Source of the DNA: Streptomyces tateyamensis
GTDB lineage: Bacteria > Actinomycetota > Actinomycetes > Streptomycetales > Streptomycetaceae
DNA: 64,000 nucleotides
Assembly: GCF_003205575.1 (NCBI RefSeq)
Contig: NZ_PYBW01000032.1
Location: 1-64,000 of the forward strand
Direction of reading: 5' to 3'
Part shown: piece after piece, positions 57,553 to 64,000 of the stretch
Numbering within the stretch: the first letter of the stretch is position 1
Layout: each line of letters opens with the position of its first letter
Notes under the pieces: generated by a model
Told to the model about the DNA's origin: nothing
The model's database searches: none
Seen by the model: only the letters and a program-made list of their open reading frames with translations
Translations under genes and position numbers: made by a program

Positions 57553-60500
57553 TCACGCCTGCCACGCCTCGATGGGGTTTCCCAGCCACCGGGTGTCGGA
57601 GGGAACCGACTCGGCGCGCATCACCAGCGAGGCCGGCCCCAGCGTGCTGCGCGCCCCCACGGTGCTGCCCGGCAGCACGATCCCGCCCGGGCCCAGCGTG
57701 GCCCCTTCGCGGAGGACCACAGTATCCATTCGCATGATCCGGTCGTGGAAGAGGTGGGTCTGCAGCACGCAGCCGCGGTTGATGCTGACCCCGTCGCCCA
57801 GGGTCACCAGGTCCGACTCGGGCAGCCAGTAGCTCTCGCACCAGACCCCGCGCCCGATCCGGGCGCCCAGCGCGCGCAGCCACAGCACCATCAGCGGCGA
57901 ACCCGGAACCCGGCCGACCAGCCACGGCACCGCCAGCACCTCGGTGAAGGTGTCGGCCAGCTCGTTGCGCCAGACGAACGAGGACCACAGCGGGTGCTCC
58001 ACCGCCTTGAAGCGGCCGACCAGCAGCCACTTGGCGGCCGCCGAGACCAGGCAGGCCAGCAGCCCGGCCGCCAGCAGCACCACGCCCGACAGCAGCGCCA
58101 TCGGCACCGGCGAGCCCAGCCGGGCCAGCGCCGCCACGGTCAGCACCGCCAGCGCCACCGAGCACAGCACCGGCACCAGCCGGGCCAGCTCGACCAGCCC
58201 GCGGGCCCAGAGCAGCCGGGTCGGCGGGTCGTAGGTCAGGCTCAGGTCGGCGGCCTCGGCCGCGCGCGGCAGCTTCACCGGCGGCAGCCCCAGGTAGGAG
58301 CTGCCCTTCTTGGCCTTCTTGGGAGTGGCCGAGAGCACCCCGACCAGCCCGCGGTCCGGCACCGCCCGGCCCGGCGCGGTCATCCCGGAGTTGCCCAGGA
58401 AGGCCCGGCGGCCGATCTCGGCCCGCCCGATCCGCAGCCAGCCGCCGCCCAGCTCGTACGGGGCGATCAGGGTGTCGTCGGCCAGGAAGGCGCCGTCGCC
58501 GACCGTGGTCAGGCTGGGCAGCGCCAGCACCGTGGAGACCTCGGCGCCGCGGCCCACCTTCATGCCCAGCAGCCGCAGCCACACCGGGGTGACCAGGCCC
58601 GCGTAGAGCGGGAAGAGCCGCTCCCTGGCCAGGTCCATCAGCTGGCTGACGGTCCAGGCCTGCCAGCCGATCCGGCCGTGCAGGGGGTGGTAGCCGGTGC
58701 GCAGGCGCAGGCTCAGCAGCCGCACCGCGACCACCAGCAGCCCCGCGTAGGTCAGCCCGAAGGCCAGCGCGCCGGGCACCACCGCGAGCAGCGCACCGCG
58801 CAGCGCGGCGCCCAGCCCGTCCCCGGGGTGCACGAAGAGCGTGGCCACGGCCAGCCCCGGCAGCAGCGCCAGCACCGGCAGCAGCTCGATCGCCACACCG
58901 GTCGCGCCGTAGACCGCGGCCCAGCCGGCGGTGCGCGGCGGGCGCCGCTTGGGCCAGCCGCGCTCGGCCCGGCCCAGCTTGGCGGCGGGCGCGCCGCCCC
59001 AGCGCTGACCGGTCGGCACCTGGCCGGTGACCGAGGAGCCGGGCGCGATCTCGGCCCGCTTGCCGACCCGGGCCCCGGGCAGCAGGATGCTGCGGGTGCC
59101 GACCACGGCGCCGGAGCCGACCCGGACCGCGCCGACCTCCAGCCGGTCGCCGTCCAGCCAGTAGCCGGACAGGTCCACCTCGGCCTCGACCGCCGCGCCC
59201 TTGCCCAGGCGCAGCAGGCCGGTGACCGGCGGCAGCGAGTGCAGGTCGACCTCGTCGCCGATCCGGCAGCCCAGTGCCCGCCCGTAGCGGATCAGCCAGC
59301 TGCCGGACAGCTCGGTGGCGCCGCTCGCCTCGGCCAGCCGCTCGGCCGCCCACAGCCGCAGGTGCGCCGAGCCGCCGCGCGGGTAGCTGCCGGGCGTGAG
59401 CCCGCGCAGCAGCAGCCGGGAACCGCCGGCCGCGATCGCCACCTGGCCGGGCGGGCTGAACAGCACCAGCGCGGCCGGTGCCAGCAGCCACCAGGAGGCG
59501 GTGGGCGCCCACGGGTAGGCGCCGAAGTGGTGCAGCAGGGTGCCCAGGGCCAGGAGCAGCACGCTCCAGCGCAGCCCGGTCAGGGTGAACAGCGGCAGCA
59601 GGGCGAGCAGCTGGACCAGCTGGGCCCGCTTCGGGGTGGGGGCCACGGTCGGCCGGGCTCCCTGTCCCTGGGCCGAGCGCTCCAGGTGCCGGGCCAGCTT
59701 GCGCAGCACCGGGTGCTGGTAGATGTCGACCACCGCGACGCTCGGGTAGCGGGTGCGCAGCAGTGTGGTCAGCCGGGCGGCGGCCAGGCTGGAGCCGCCG
59801 ATGGCGAAGAAGTCGTCGCGCGCGCCGCTCACCTGCACGCCGAGGATCTCGCTCCACTGCTCGGCCAGCCAGGCCTCGGTGCCGAACAGCTGCTCGGTCG
59901 GGCCGGTGGCCGCGGGGAGCTCCAGCGGCCAGGGCAGCGCGTTGCGGTCCACCTTGCCGGAGGTGCGGGTGGGCAGGTCGGCCACCGGCGCCAGCAGCGG
60001 CACCAGGGCGGCGGGCAGCTCGGCCCGCAGCCGGGCCACCGCGGCCTCGCGGTCGAAGTCGTCCTGGACCACCAGGTACCCGACCAGCAGCTGGTTGCCG
60101 CCGCGCGCGGTGCGCACCGCGGCCGCGGCACCCTGCACGCCCGGCAGCGCCTGCAGCGCCGCGTCCACCTCGCCCAGCTCGATCCGGCGCCCGCCGAGCT
60201 TGATCTGCTCGTCGGCCCGGCCCAGGAAGAGCAGGCCCTCGGGTTCGGCCCGGACCAGGTCGCCGCTGCGGTAGGCGCGGTCCCAGCCCAGCGCCTCCAG
60301 CGGCGCGTACTTCTCGGCGTCCTTGGCCGGGTCCAGGTAGCGGGCCAGGCCCGCGCCGCCGATCACCAGCTGGCCGCTGGCGCCCATCGGCACCGGCCGG
60401 CCCTGCTCGTCCACCACGGCCAGCTCCCAGCCGGCCAGCGGCAGGCCGATCCGCACCGGCCCGTTGCCGTCCAGCAGGGCGGCGCAGGCGACCACGGTGG

Positions 60501-61422
60501 CCTCGGTGGGCCCGTAGGTGTTCCACACCTCGCGCCCCTCGGTGACCAGGCGCTCCACCAGCTCGGGCGGGCAGGCCTCGCCGCCGAAGATCAGCAGCCG
60601 CACGTCGCCCAGCGACTCGGCCGGCCACAGCGCGGCCAGGGTGGGGACGGTGGAGACCACGGTGATCTCCTGCTCGGCCAGCCAGGGGCCGAGGTCGGCG
60701 CCGCCGCGCACCTGGGAGCGGGGGACCGGGACCAGGCAGGCGCCGTAGCGCCAGGCCAGCCACATCTCCTCGCAGGAGGCGTCGAAGGCGACCGAGAGGC
60801 CGGCCATCACACGGTCGCCCGGGCCGATCGGCTCCTCCTGCAGGAAGAGCCGGGCCTCGGCGTCGACGAAGGCGGCGGCGTTGCGGTGGGTGACGGCCAC
60901 GCCCTTGGGCTTGCCGGTGGAGCCGGAGGTGAAGATGATCCAGGCGTCGTCCTCGGGGGTGGGGCCGCCGGCCTCGCCGCTGCCGGGGCGCAGCACGGTC
61001 AGCTCGCGCCCGGCGCCGAGCACGGCGGTCACCGCGGCCTCGCCGAAGACCAGGTCGGCGCGCTCCTGCGGGTCCTCGAAGTCCACCGGGACGTAGGCGG
61101 CGCCCGCGGCCAGCACGGCCAGGATCGCCACGTAGAGGTCGTTGCTGCCGGAGGGGACGCGGATGCCGACCCGGTCGCCGCGGCCGACCCCGGCGGCGGC
61201 CAGCCGCTGGCGCAGCGCGGTGACCTCGGCGGTCAGCGCGCGGTAGCTCAGCCGCTGCGCACCGTCGTCCAGCGCGGGCTCCTGCGGGTGCGCGGCGGTG
61301 GCGGCGGCCAGTACGTCCACCAGGGTGCGCGGCTCGGGAGCCGCCGCTGCGCCGAACAGGGCGAGCTCGACGGCCGGCTCCTGCCGGTCGTCTCCAGTGC
61401 TGACCTGCGTCATCACAGCCAT
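57553..61422 (-). CDS. pls: Pls/PosA-family NRPS, probable epsilon-poly-L-lysine synthetase
   Basis: 1289 residues. Adenylation domain (~35-520): IIFTSGSTGKPKGVAVTH, SVAFDASCEEMW, NTYGPTEATVV, YRSGDLV and TSGKVDRNALP. Thiolation domain with the phosphopantetheine Ser in DDFFAIGGSSLAAARL near 545. Then about six membrane helices interleaved with three acyltransferase-like/left-handed-helix domains (for example GVWCESYWLPESDLVTLGDGVSINRGCVLQTH). This is the single-module, membrane-embedded synthetase plan of Pls, which polymerises lysine through its side-chain amine; Pls of S. albulus is about 1319 residues. The specificity positions read DAESIGTV, next to a lysine code. No thioesterase or condensation domain is present, as expected. 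Confidence 0.82.
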   Translation of the reverse strand: MAVMTQVSTGDDRQEPAVELALFGAAAAPEPRTLVDVLAAATAAHPQEPALDDGAQRLSYRALTAEVTALRQRLAAAGVGRGDRVGIRVPSGSNDLYVAILAVLAAGAAYVPVDFEDPQERADLVFGEAAVTAVLGAGRELTVLRPGSGEAGGPTPEDDAWIIFTSGSTGKPKGVAVTHRNAAAFVDAEARLFLQEEPIGPGDRVMAGLSVAFDASCEEMWLAWRYGACLVPVPRSQVRGGADLGPWLAEQEITVVSTVPTLAALWPAESLGDVRLLIFGGEACPPELVERLVTEGREVWNTYGPTEATVVACAALLDGNGPVRIGLPLAGWELAVVDEQGRPVPMGASGQLVIGGAGLARYLDPAKDAEKYAPLEALGWDRAYRSGDLVRAEPEGLLFLGRADEQIKLGGRRIELGEVDAALQALPGVQGAAAAVRTARGGNQLLVGYLVVQDDFDREAAVARLRAELPAALVPLLAPVADLPTRTSGKVDRNALPWPLELPAATGPTEQLFGTEAWLAEQWSEILGVQVSGARDDFFAIGGSSLAAARLTTLLRTRYPSVAVVDIYQHPVLRKLARHLERSAQGQGARPTVAPTPKRAQLVQLLALLPLFTLTGLRWSVLLLALGTLLHHFGAYPWAPTASWWLLAPAALVLFSPPGQVAIAAGGSRLLLRGLTPGSYPRGGSAHLRLWAAERLAEASGATELSGSWLIRYGRALGCRIGDEVDLHSLPPVTGLLRLGKGAAVEAEVDLSGYWLDGDRLEVGAVRVGSGAVVGTRSILLPGARVGKRAEIAPGSSVTGQVPTGQRWGGAPAAKLGRAERGWPKRRPPRTAGWAAVYGATGVAIELLPVLALLPGLAVATLFVHPGDGLGAALRGALLAVVPGALAFGLTYAGLLVVAVRLLSLRLRTGYHPLHGRIGWQAWTVSQLMDLARERLFPLYAGLVTPVWLRLLGMKVGRGAEVSTVLALPSLTTVGDGAFLADDTLIAPYELGGGWLRIGRAEIGRRAFLGNSGMTAPGRAVPDRGLVGVLSATPKKAKKGSSYLGLPPVKLPRAAEAADLSLTYDPPTRLLWARGLVELARLVPVLCSVALAVLTVAALARLGSPVPMALLSGVVLLAAGLLACLVSAAAKWLLVGRFKAVEHPLWSSFVWRNELADTFTEVLAVPWLVGRVPGSPLMVLWLRALGARIGRGVWCESYWLPESDLVTLGDGVSINRGCVLQTHLFHDRIMRMDTVVLREGATLGPGGIVLPGSTVGARSTLGPASLVMRAESVPSDTRWLGNPIEAWQA

Positions 61423-61581
61423 GCGGTCCCCAGTCCTCGACCTCCGCCCGAGCCGCGCAGAACCCCGATGACCTGCGGAAACCGCCTAGCCGGGTGCTCT
61501 GCCCCAGTCCGGAACACAACAACCCGGTCGATGATAGTCCGGTCACCGAACGAACCACGAAGGCGAGTTGAGAGCCAACTG

Positions 61582-61595
61582 GGCTTTAAAAAGCC
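61582..61595. promoter_or_regulatory. GGCTTT-AA-AAAGCC inverted repeat upstream of pls
   Basis: 6-bp arms with a 2-base centre in an AT-rich stretch, 160 bases before the pls start codon. On the minus strand two related segments, CAGTTTTGGCT and CAGTTGGCT, flank the repeat. Possible operator or promoter element. Confidence 0.4.
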
Positions 61596-61644
61596 AAAAC
61601 TGACTATCCATCAGGTGGTAACTAGGGCACCTTCGAAGGCAGCT

Positions 61645-61676
61645 GACTGACCGTCAGTCGAATTGACGGTGCGTCA
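61645..61676. promoter_or_regulatory. two tandem TGAC...GTCA palindromes upstream of pls
   Basis: GACTGAC-C-GTCAGTC (61645-61659, 7-bp arms) and TGACG-GTG-CGTCA (61664-61676, 5-bp arms) are adjacent. Both share the TGAC/GTCA half-site, which suggests cooperative binding by one TetR-type or similar dimeric regulator. They lie 220-250 bases upstream of pls on one side and 240 bases past the SSI gene on the other. Confidence 0.55.
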
Positions 61677-61919
61677 GGTCGGATTTTCGGATGTGATCCA
61701 GTCCACACGCTACGGGCGTGTCGCAGCTCACGCGCGTGCTGCTGCGCCGTCCGGGGCGGCGGGCGGCCCGTGGTGCGCCCTGGGAAGATCGGCCACCTGA
61801 GGGGAGTTCGACGCTGCCGGCGCGGCGGCCTTCGCGGACCGCGAGCGGGGCCGGCGGGACGGCCTGGCCCGGCTCGCGGCCGCGTTGTCGGTCGGTGACC
61901 GGTCCGGCTGAGGAGCCGG

Positions 61920-62324
61920 TCAGACCCGGAAGAGCGGGTCGGTCCTGGTGTGCAGCCCGCACAGGTTGCTGAAGGAGCGCTGCCAGTGCACCGGGACGCC
62001 CCGCCACAGGCCTGCCGCCCTGGCGGTGACCGGCTGGAAGAGCTGGTTGCAGAAGATGCCGGTGCGGCCGGCCAGCCGTTCGGGGTCACCGCCCGCCGCC
62101 TCCAGGGCGGCGCAGGCCGCAGCGGCCTGCGGATGGCTGCCGCCGGCGGGTTGGCAGAGCAGTTCGGTGCCGCCCAGGGGGGTGCTGGAGCCGTCGTCGG
62201 TCACGGTCAGCGTGAGCACGGACTCGGAGACGGCCGGGGCGGCCTGGGCGGGAGTGGGGACACTCAGCAGGGCGAGGGCGACGGCGTACAGCGCCGCACG
62301 GATGCGCAGGGAGATCACGCGCAC
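61920..62324 (-). CDS. subtilisin-inhibitor-like (SSI) secreted protease inhibitor
   Basis: 134 residues with a Sec signal peptide (IRAALYAVALALLSVPTPAQA, about 30 residues). The mature part has the SSI pattern: LTLTVTDDG, LLCQPAGGSHPQAAAACAALEAAGG, FCNQLFQPVTARAAGLWRGVPVHWQRSFSNLCGL, with four Cys forming the two expected disulfides. The reactive P1 residue cannot be named confidently, but the usual MCP segment is IFCNQLFQP here. Secreted inhibitor of subtilisin-type proteases, common in Streptomyces. Confidence 0.88.
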   Translation of the reverse strand: MRVISLRIRAALYAVALALLSVPTPAQAAPAVSESVLTLTVTDDGSSTPLGGTELLCQPAGGSHPQAAAACAALEAAGGDPERLAGRTGIFCNQLFQPVTARAAGLWRGVPVHWQRSFSNLCGLHTRTDPLFRV

Positions 62325-62406
62325 TTGGGTACCACCGGTTGGGCCACCACGCCCAAGCTCGTCACCCCATCGTGGGCGCGTCGCCGCCGGGCCCGCCCCG
62401 GCCGGG

Positions 62407-62742
62407 TCAGCCGCCCGCCAGCACGCTGGGCAGCAGTCCGGGGAAGCGCCGGCCCAGCTCGGCCTCGCGCAGCGAGCTCATCCGCGCGGTGCCGACCCGC
62501 TGCTGGCGGATCACCCCGGCCTCGCGCAGCACCCGGTAGTGGTGGGTGCAGGTGGACTTGCTGACCGGCAGCGGCACGGCCGCGCAGGCCAGCGGCTCGC
62601 CGGCGGCCGCCAGCTCGCGCACGATCCGCAGCCGGATCGGGTCGGCCAGCGCGCTGAGCACCGCCACCAGCTCGATCTCGCTTACGGCGGGCTCCGGCAG
62701 CAGGCCGTCCTCGGTCTCGGTCAGCTCGGTCACACCAAGCAT
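62407..62742 (-). CDS. ArsR family transcriptional regulator
   Basis: 111 residues, single winged helix: VAVLSALADPIRLRIVRELAAAGEPLACAAVPLPVSKSTCTHHYRVLREAGVIRQQRVGTARMSSLREAELGRRFPG. The recognition helix SKSTCTHHYRVLREAG is typical of the ArsR/SmtB group without obvious metal ligands apart from a few Cys/His. Divergent from an old-yellow-enzyme gene 80 bases away, whose expression it probably represses. ATG at 62742. Confidence 0.9.
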   Translation of the reverse strand: MLGVTELTETEDGLLPEPAVSEIELVAVLSALADPIRLRIVRELAAAGEPLACAAVPLPVSKSTCTHHYRVLREAGVIRQQRVGTARMSSLREAELGRRFPGLLPSVLAGG

Positions 62743-62796
62743 GGTACGACAACTTTCGTAGTTCGACGGTTTTAGTAATACGATGCCTCTCGTACC
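62743..62796. promoter_or_regulatory. divergent ArsR/oxidoreductase promoter region
   Basis: GGTACGA (62743-62749) and TCGTACC (62790-62796) form a 7-bp inverted repeat 40 bases apart in an AT-rich intergenic stretch. TACGAT (62779-62784) is a likely -10 for the oxidoreductase gene. The layout suggests ArsR sites bracketing the promoter. Confidence 0.45.
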
Positions 62797-62821
62797 AGTC
62801 GTCGTGTCGCGAGGAGTCCCC

Positions 62822-63922
62822 GTGTCCGCCCTGTTCGAGCCGATCACCCTGCGCGAGCTCACCGTCCCCAACCGGGTCTGGATGGCCCCGATGTGCATGT
62901 ACTCGGCCGCCACCGAGGGCCCGCAGACCGGCGTGGCCACCGACTTCCACCTCACCCACCTGGCCGCCCGGGCGGCGGGCGGCACCGGCCTGGTGATCAC
63001 CGAGGCCACCGCGGTCTCGCCGGAGGGGCGGATCTCCCCGGCCGACCTGGGGCTGTGGAACGAGGCCCAGCAGGAGGGGCTGGCCCGGGTGGTGCGCGCG
63101 ATCCGCAGCCACGGCTCGGTGGCCGCTATCCAGCTCGCGCACGCCGGCCGCAAGGCCTCCACCCGCCCGCTGCAGCAGGGCGGTGGCGTGCTGGCGCCGG
63201 CCGAGGGCGGGTGGCCGACGGTCGGCCCGACCACCCAGGCCTTCGGCGACCACCCCGAGCCGGACGCGCTGAGCGTCGAGCAGATCCGCCGGATCGTCGC
63301 CGACTTCGGCGCCGCGGCCCAGCGGGCGCTGGCGGCCGGCTTCCAGGCGGTCGAGGTGCACGGCGCGCACGGCTACCTGGTGCACTCCTTCCTCTCCCCG
63401 TCCTCCAACCACCGCACCGACCAGTACGGCGGCTCGTTCGAGAACCGGATCCGGTTCGCCCTGGAGGTGGTGGCCGCGGTGCGCGCGGTCTGGCCCGCCG
63501 AGCTGCCGGTCTTCTTCCGCACCTCGGCCACGGACTGGCTGACCGAGGATGCGGAGGACCACCGCGAGGGCTGGACCGGTGAGGACACCGTGCGCCTGGC
63601 CAAGGAGCTGCGCGCGGCCGGGGTCGACCTGCTCGACGTCTCCACCGGCGGCCTGGTCGCCGACGCGCGGATCCCGGTGGCCCCGGGCTTCCAGGTGCCG
63701 TTCGCCACCGCGGTGCGCGAGGCCACCGACCTGCCGGTGGGCGCGGTCGGCCTGATCACCGAGGCCCGGCAGGCCGAGCAGATCCTCAGCGAGGGGCGCG
63801 CGGACGTGGTCCTGCTCGGGCGCGAGCTGCTGCGCACCCCCTACTGGGCGCACTACGCGGCGCGCGAGCTGGGCGCCGAGACCCGCTGGCCGGAGCAGTA
63901 CGCGCGGGCGGTCGGGCACTGA
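62822..63922 (+). CDS. NADH:flavin oxidoreductase, old yellow enzyme (YqjM-like)
   Basis: 366-residue TIM-barrel FMN enzyme: LFEPITLRELTVPNRVWMAPMCMYSA, LVITEATAVSPEGRIS, AIQLAHAGRKAST, VEVHGAHGYLVHSFLSPSSNHRTDQYGGSFENRIRF (substrate-binding His pair HGAHGY and FMN Arg), and ADVVLLGRELLRTPYW. The Cys of MCMYSA matches the redox-sensing Cys of YqjM. It reduces activated alkenes such as enones using NAD(P)H. GTG at 62822 has GAGGAG 5 bases upstream; the longer ATG frame from 62783 overlaps the promoter. Confidence 0.92.
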   Translation: MSALFEPITLRELTVPNRVWMAPMCMYSAATEGPQTGVATDFHLTHLAARAAGGTGLVITEATAVSPEGRISPADLGLWNEAQQEGLARVVRAIRSHGSVAAIQLAHAGRKASTRPLQQGGGVLAPAEGGWPTVGPTTQAFGDHPEPDALSVEQIRRIVADFGAAAQRALAAGFQAVEVHGAHGYLVHSFLSPSSNHRTDQYGGSFENRIRFALEVVAAVRAVWPAELPVFFRTSATDWLTEDAEDHREGWTGEDTVRLAKELRAAGVDLLDVSTGGLVADARIPVAPGFQVPFATAVREATDLPVGAVGLITEARQAEQILSEGRADVVLLGRELLRTPYWAHYAARELGAETRWPEQYARAVGH

Positions 63923-64000
63923 TCCGCCGCCTGCGGCCCGACCCCCTGCCGACCGCCGCCGCCCCGGTACCGACCCGCCGTCAGTGCCGGGGCGGCCGGC

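Larger units (their letters stand above)
61423..61919. other. long upstream region of the pls-like gene
   Basis: Nearly 500 bases without a convincing gene between pls and the SSI gene. From 61500 to 61700 it is clearly AT-richer than its surroundings and contains the inverted repeat GGCTTT-AA-AAAGCC (61582-61595) and two TGAC-type palindromes (61645-61676). From about 61780 to 61911 there is a short plus-strand stretch with coding-like Ala/Arg bias ending in TGA, without a start, which may be a gene-end remnant. The pls promoter must lie in here. Confidence 0.6.

Noticed and set aside
57745..61650. A 1301-codon open frame antisense to the Pls-like NRPS gene
   Set aside because: Composition is Gln/His/Gly/Arg-rich with no motif, whereas the sense frame has all adenylation and thiolation motifs.
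61718..61972. 84-codon plus-strand frame upstream of pls
   Set aside because: Arg/Pro/Gly-rich, overlaps the SSI gene end, no ribosome site and no recognisable motif.

Overview
The window is high-GC actinobacterial DNA with strong third-codon GC bias, frequent GTG starts and many leaderless-looking promoters. Family content points to the Streptomycetaceae (Streptomyces, Kitasatospora or a close relative): an NsdA/NsdB-type developmental regulator, DUF397, DUF1707-FHA, a DUF6643-like Gln-rich protein, a subtilisin-inhibitor (SSI) protein and a poly-lysine-synthetase-type NRPS. I see no rRNA, tRNA, CRISPR array, transposase or phage module. The region reads as chromosome with a few scars, not as a mobile island.

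Layout. 0-10 kb: acyl-CoA synthetase, FHA protein, ROK sugar kinase, P-loop kinase-NUDIX fusion, DUF4184 membrane protein, M20 dipeptidase, geranylgeranyl-reductase-like flavoprotein, and a NarL-type two-component pair. 10-20 kb: a possible 17-codon mini-gene with a strong terminator, enoyl-CoA hydratase, acyltransferases, HutD, a divergent ROK-regulator/MFS pair, a scarred stretch (15.8-17.0 kb) with a beta-helix gene remnant, a CPCC-barstar fusion and a cysteine-synthase-family enzyme. 20-33 kb: DeoR regulator, beta-helix/AAA+ fusion, MOSC protein, Gln-rich protein, MscL, SPFH protein, a DsbA-like protein with a broken CXXC, HpnB-like glycosyltransferase, glutamate-racemase-like protein, and two neighbouring enzyme-like proteins (NodB deacetylase, SDR epimerase) that lack catalytic residues. 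33-46 kb: DUF397, acyl-CoA dehydrogenase, APH-type kinase, the NsdA/NsdB-like regulator with small neighbours, HEAT-repeat protein, MFS exporter, MerR-PP2C fusion and the 5-oxoprolinase operon pxpA-pxpB-pxpC.

The most striking systems are in the last 18 kb. At 46.3-53.3 kb three same-strand genes encode a kleisin/MukF-like protein, a MukE/KITE-like winged-helix protein and a 1519-residue SMC/MukB-like ATPase. This is the core of a Wadjet/Mks-type condensin, but no JetD/MksG nuclease lies beside it and the ATPase has Asn where the Walker B catalytic Glu is expected. At 56.2-61.4 kb a 1289-residue adenylation-thiolation-transmembrane NRPS of the Pls/PosA class carries a lysine-like specificity code read by eye (DAESIGTV), which suggests an epsilon-poly-L-lysine synthetase. 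It is followed with overlapping or near-touching frames by an M1 zinc aminopeptidase, a family that includes epsilon-poly-lysine-degrading enzymes. Two palindromic operator-like sites lie upstream of the synthetase.

Between these systems is a redox cassette: an ABM-truncated haemoglobin fusion convergent with an FAD monooxygenase, and a divergent PadR regulator. The window ends with an SSI-type protease inhibitor and a divergent ArsR regulator/old-yellow-enzyme pair. All functions come from reading motifs in the sequence; no database search was run.
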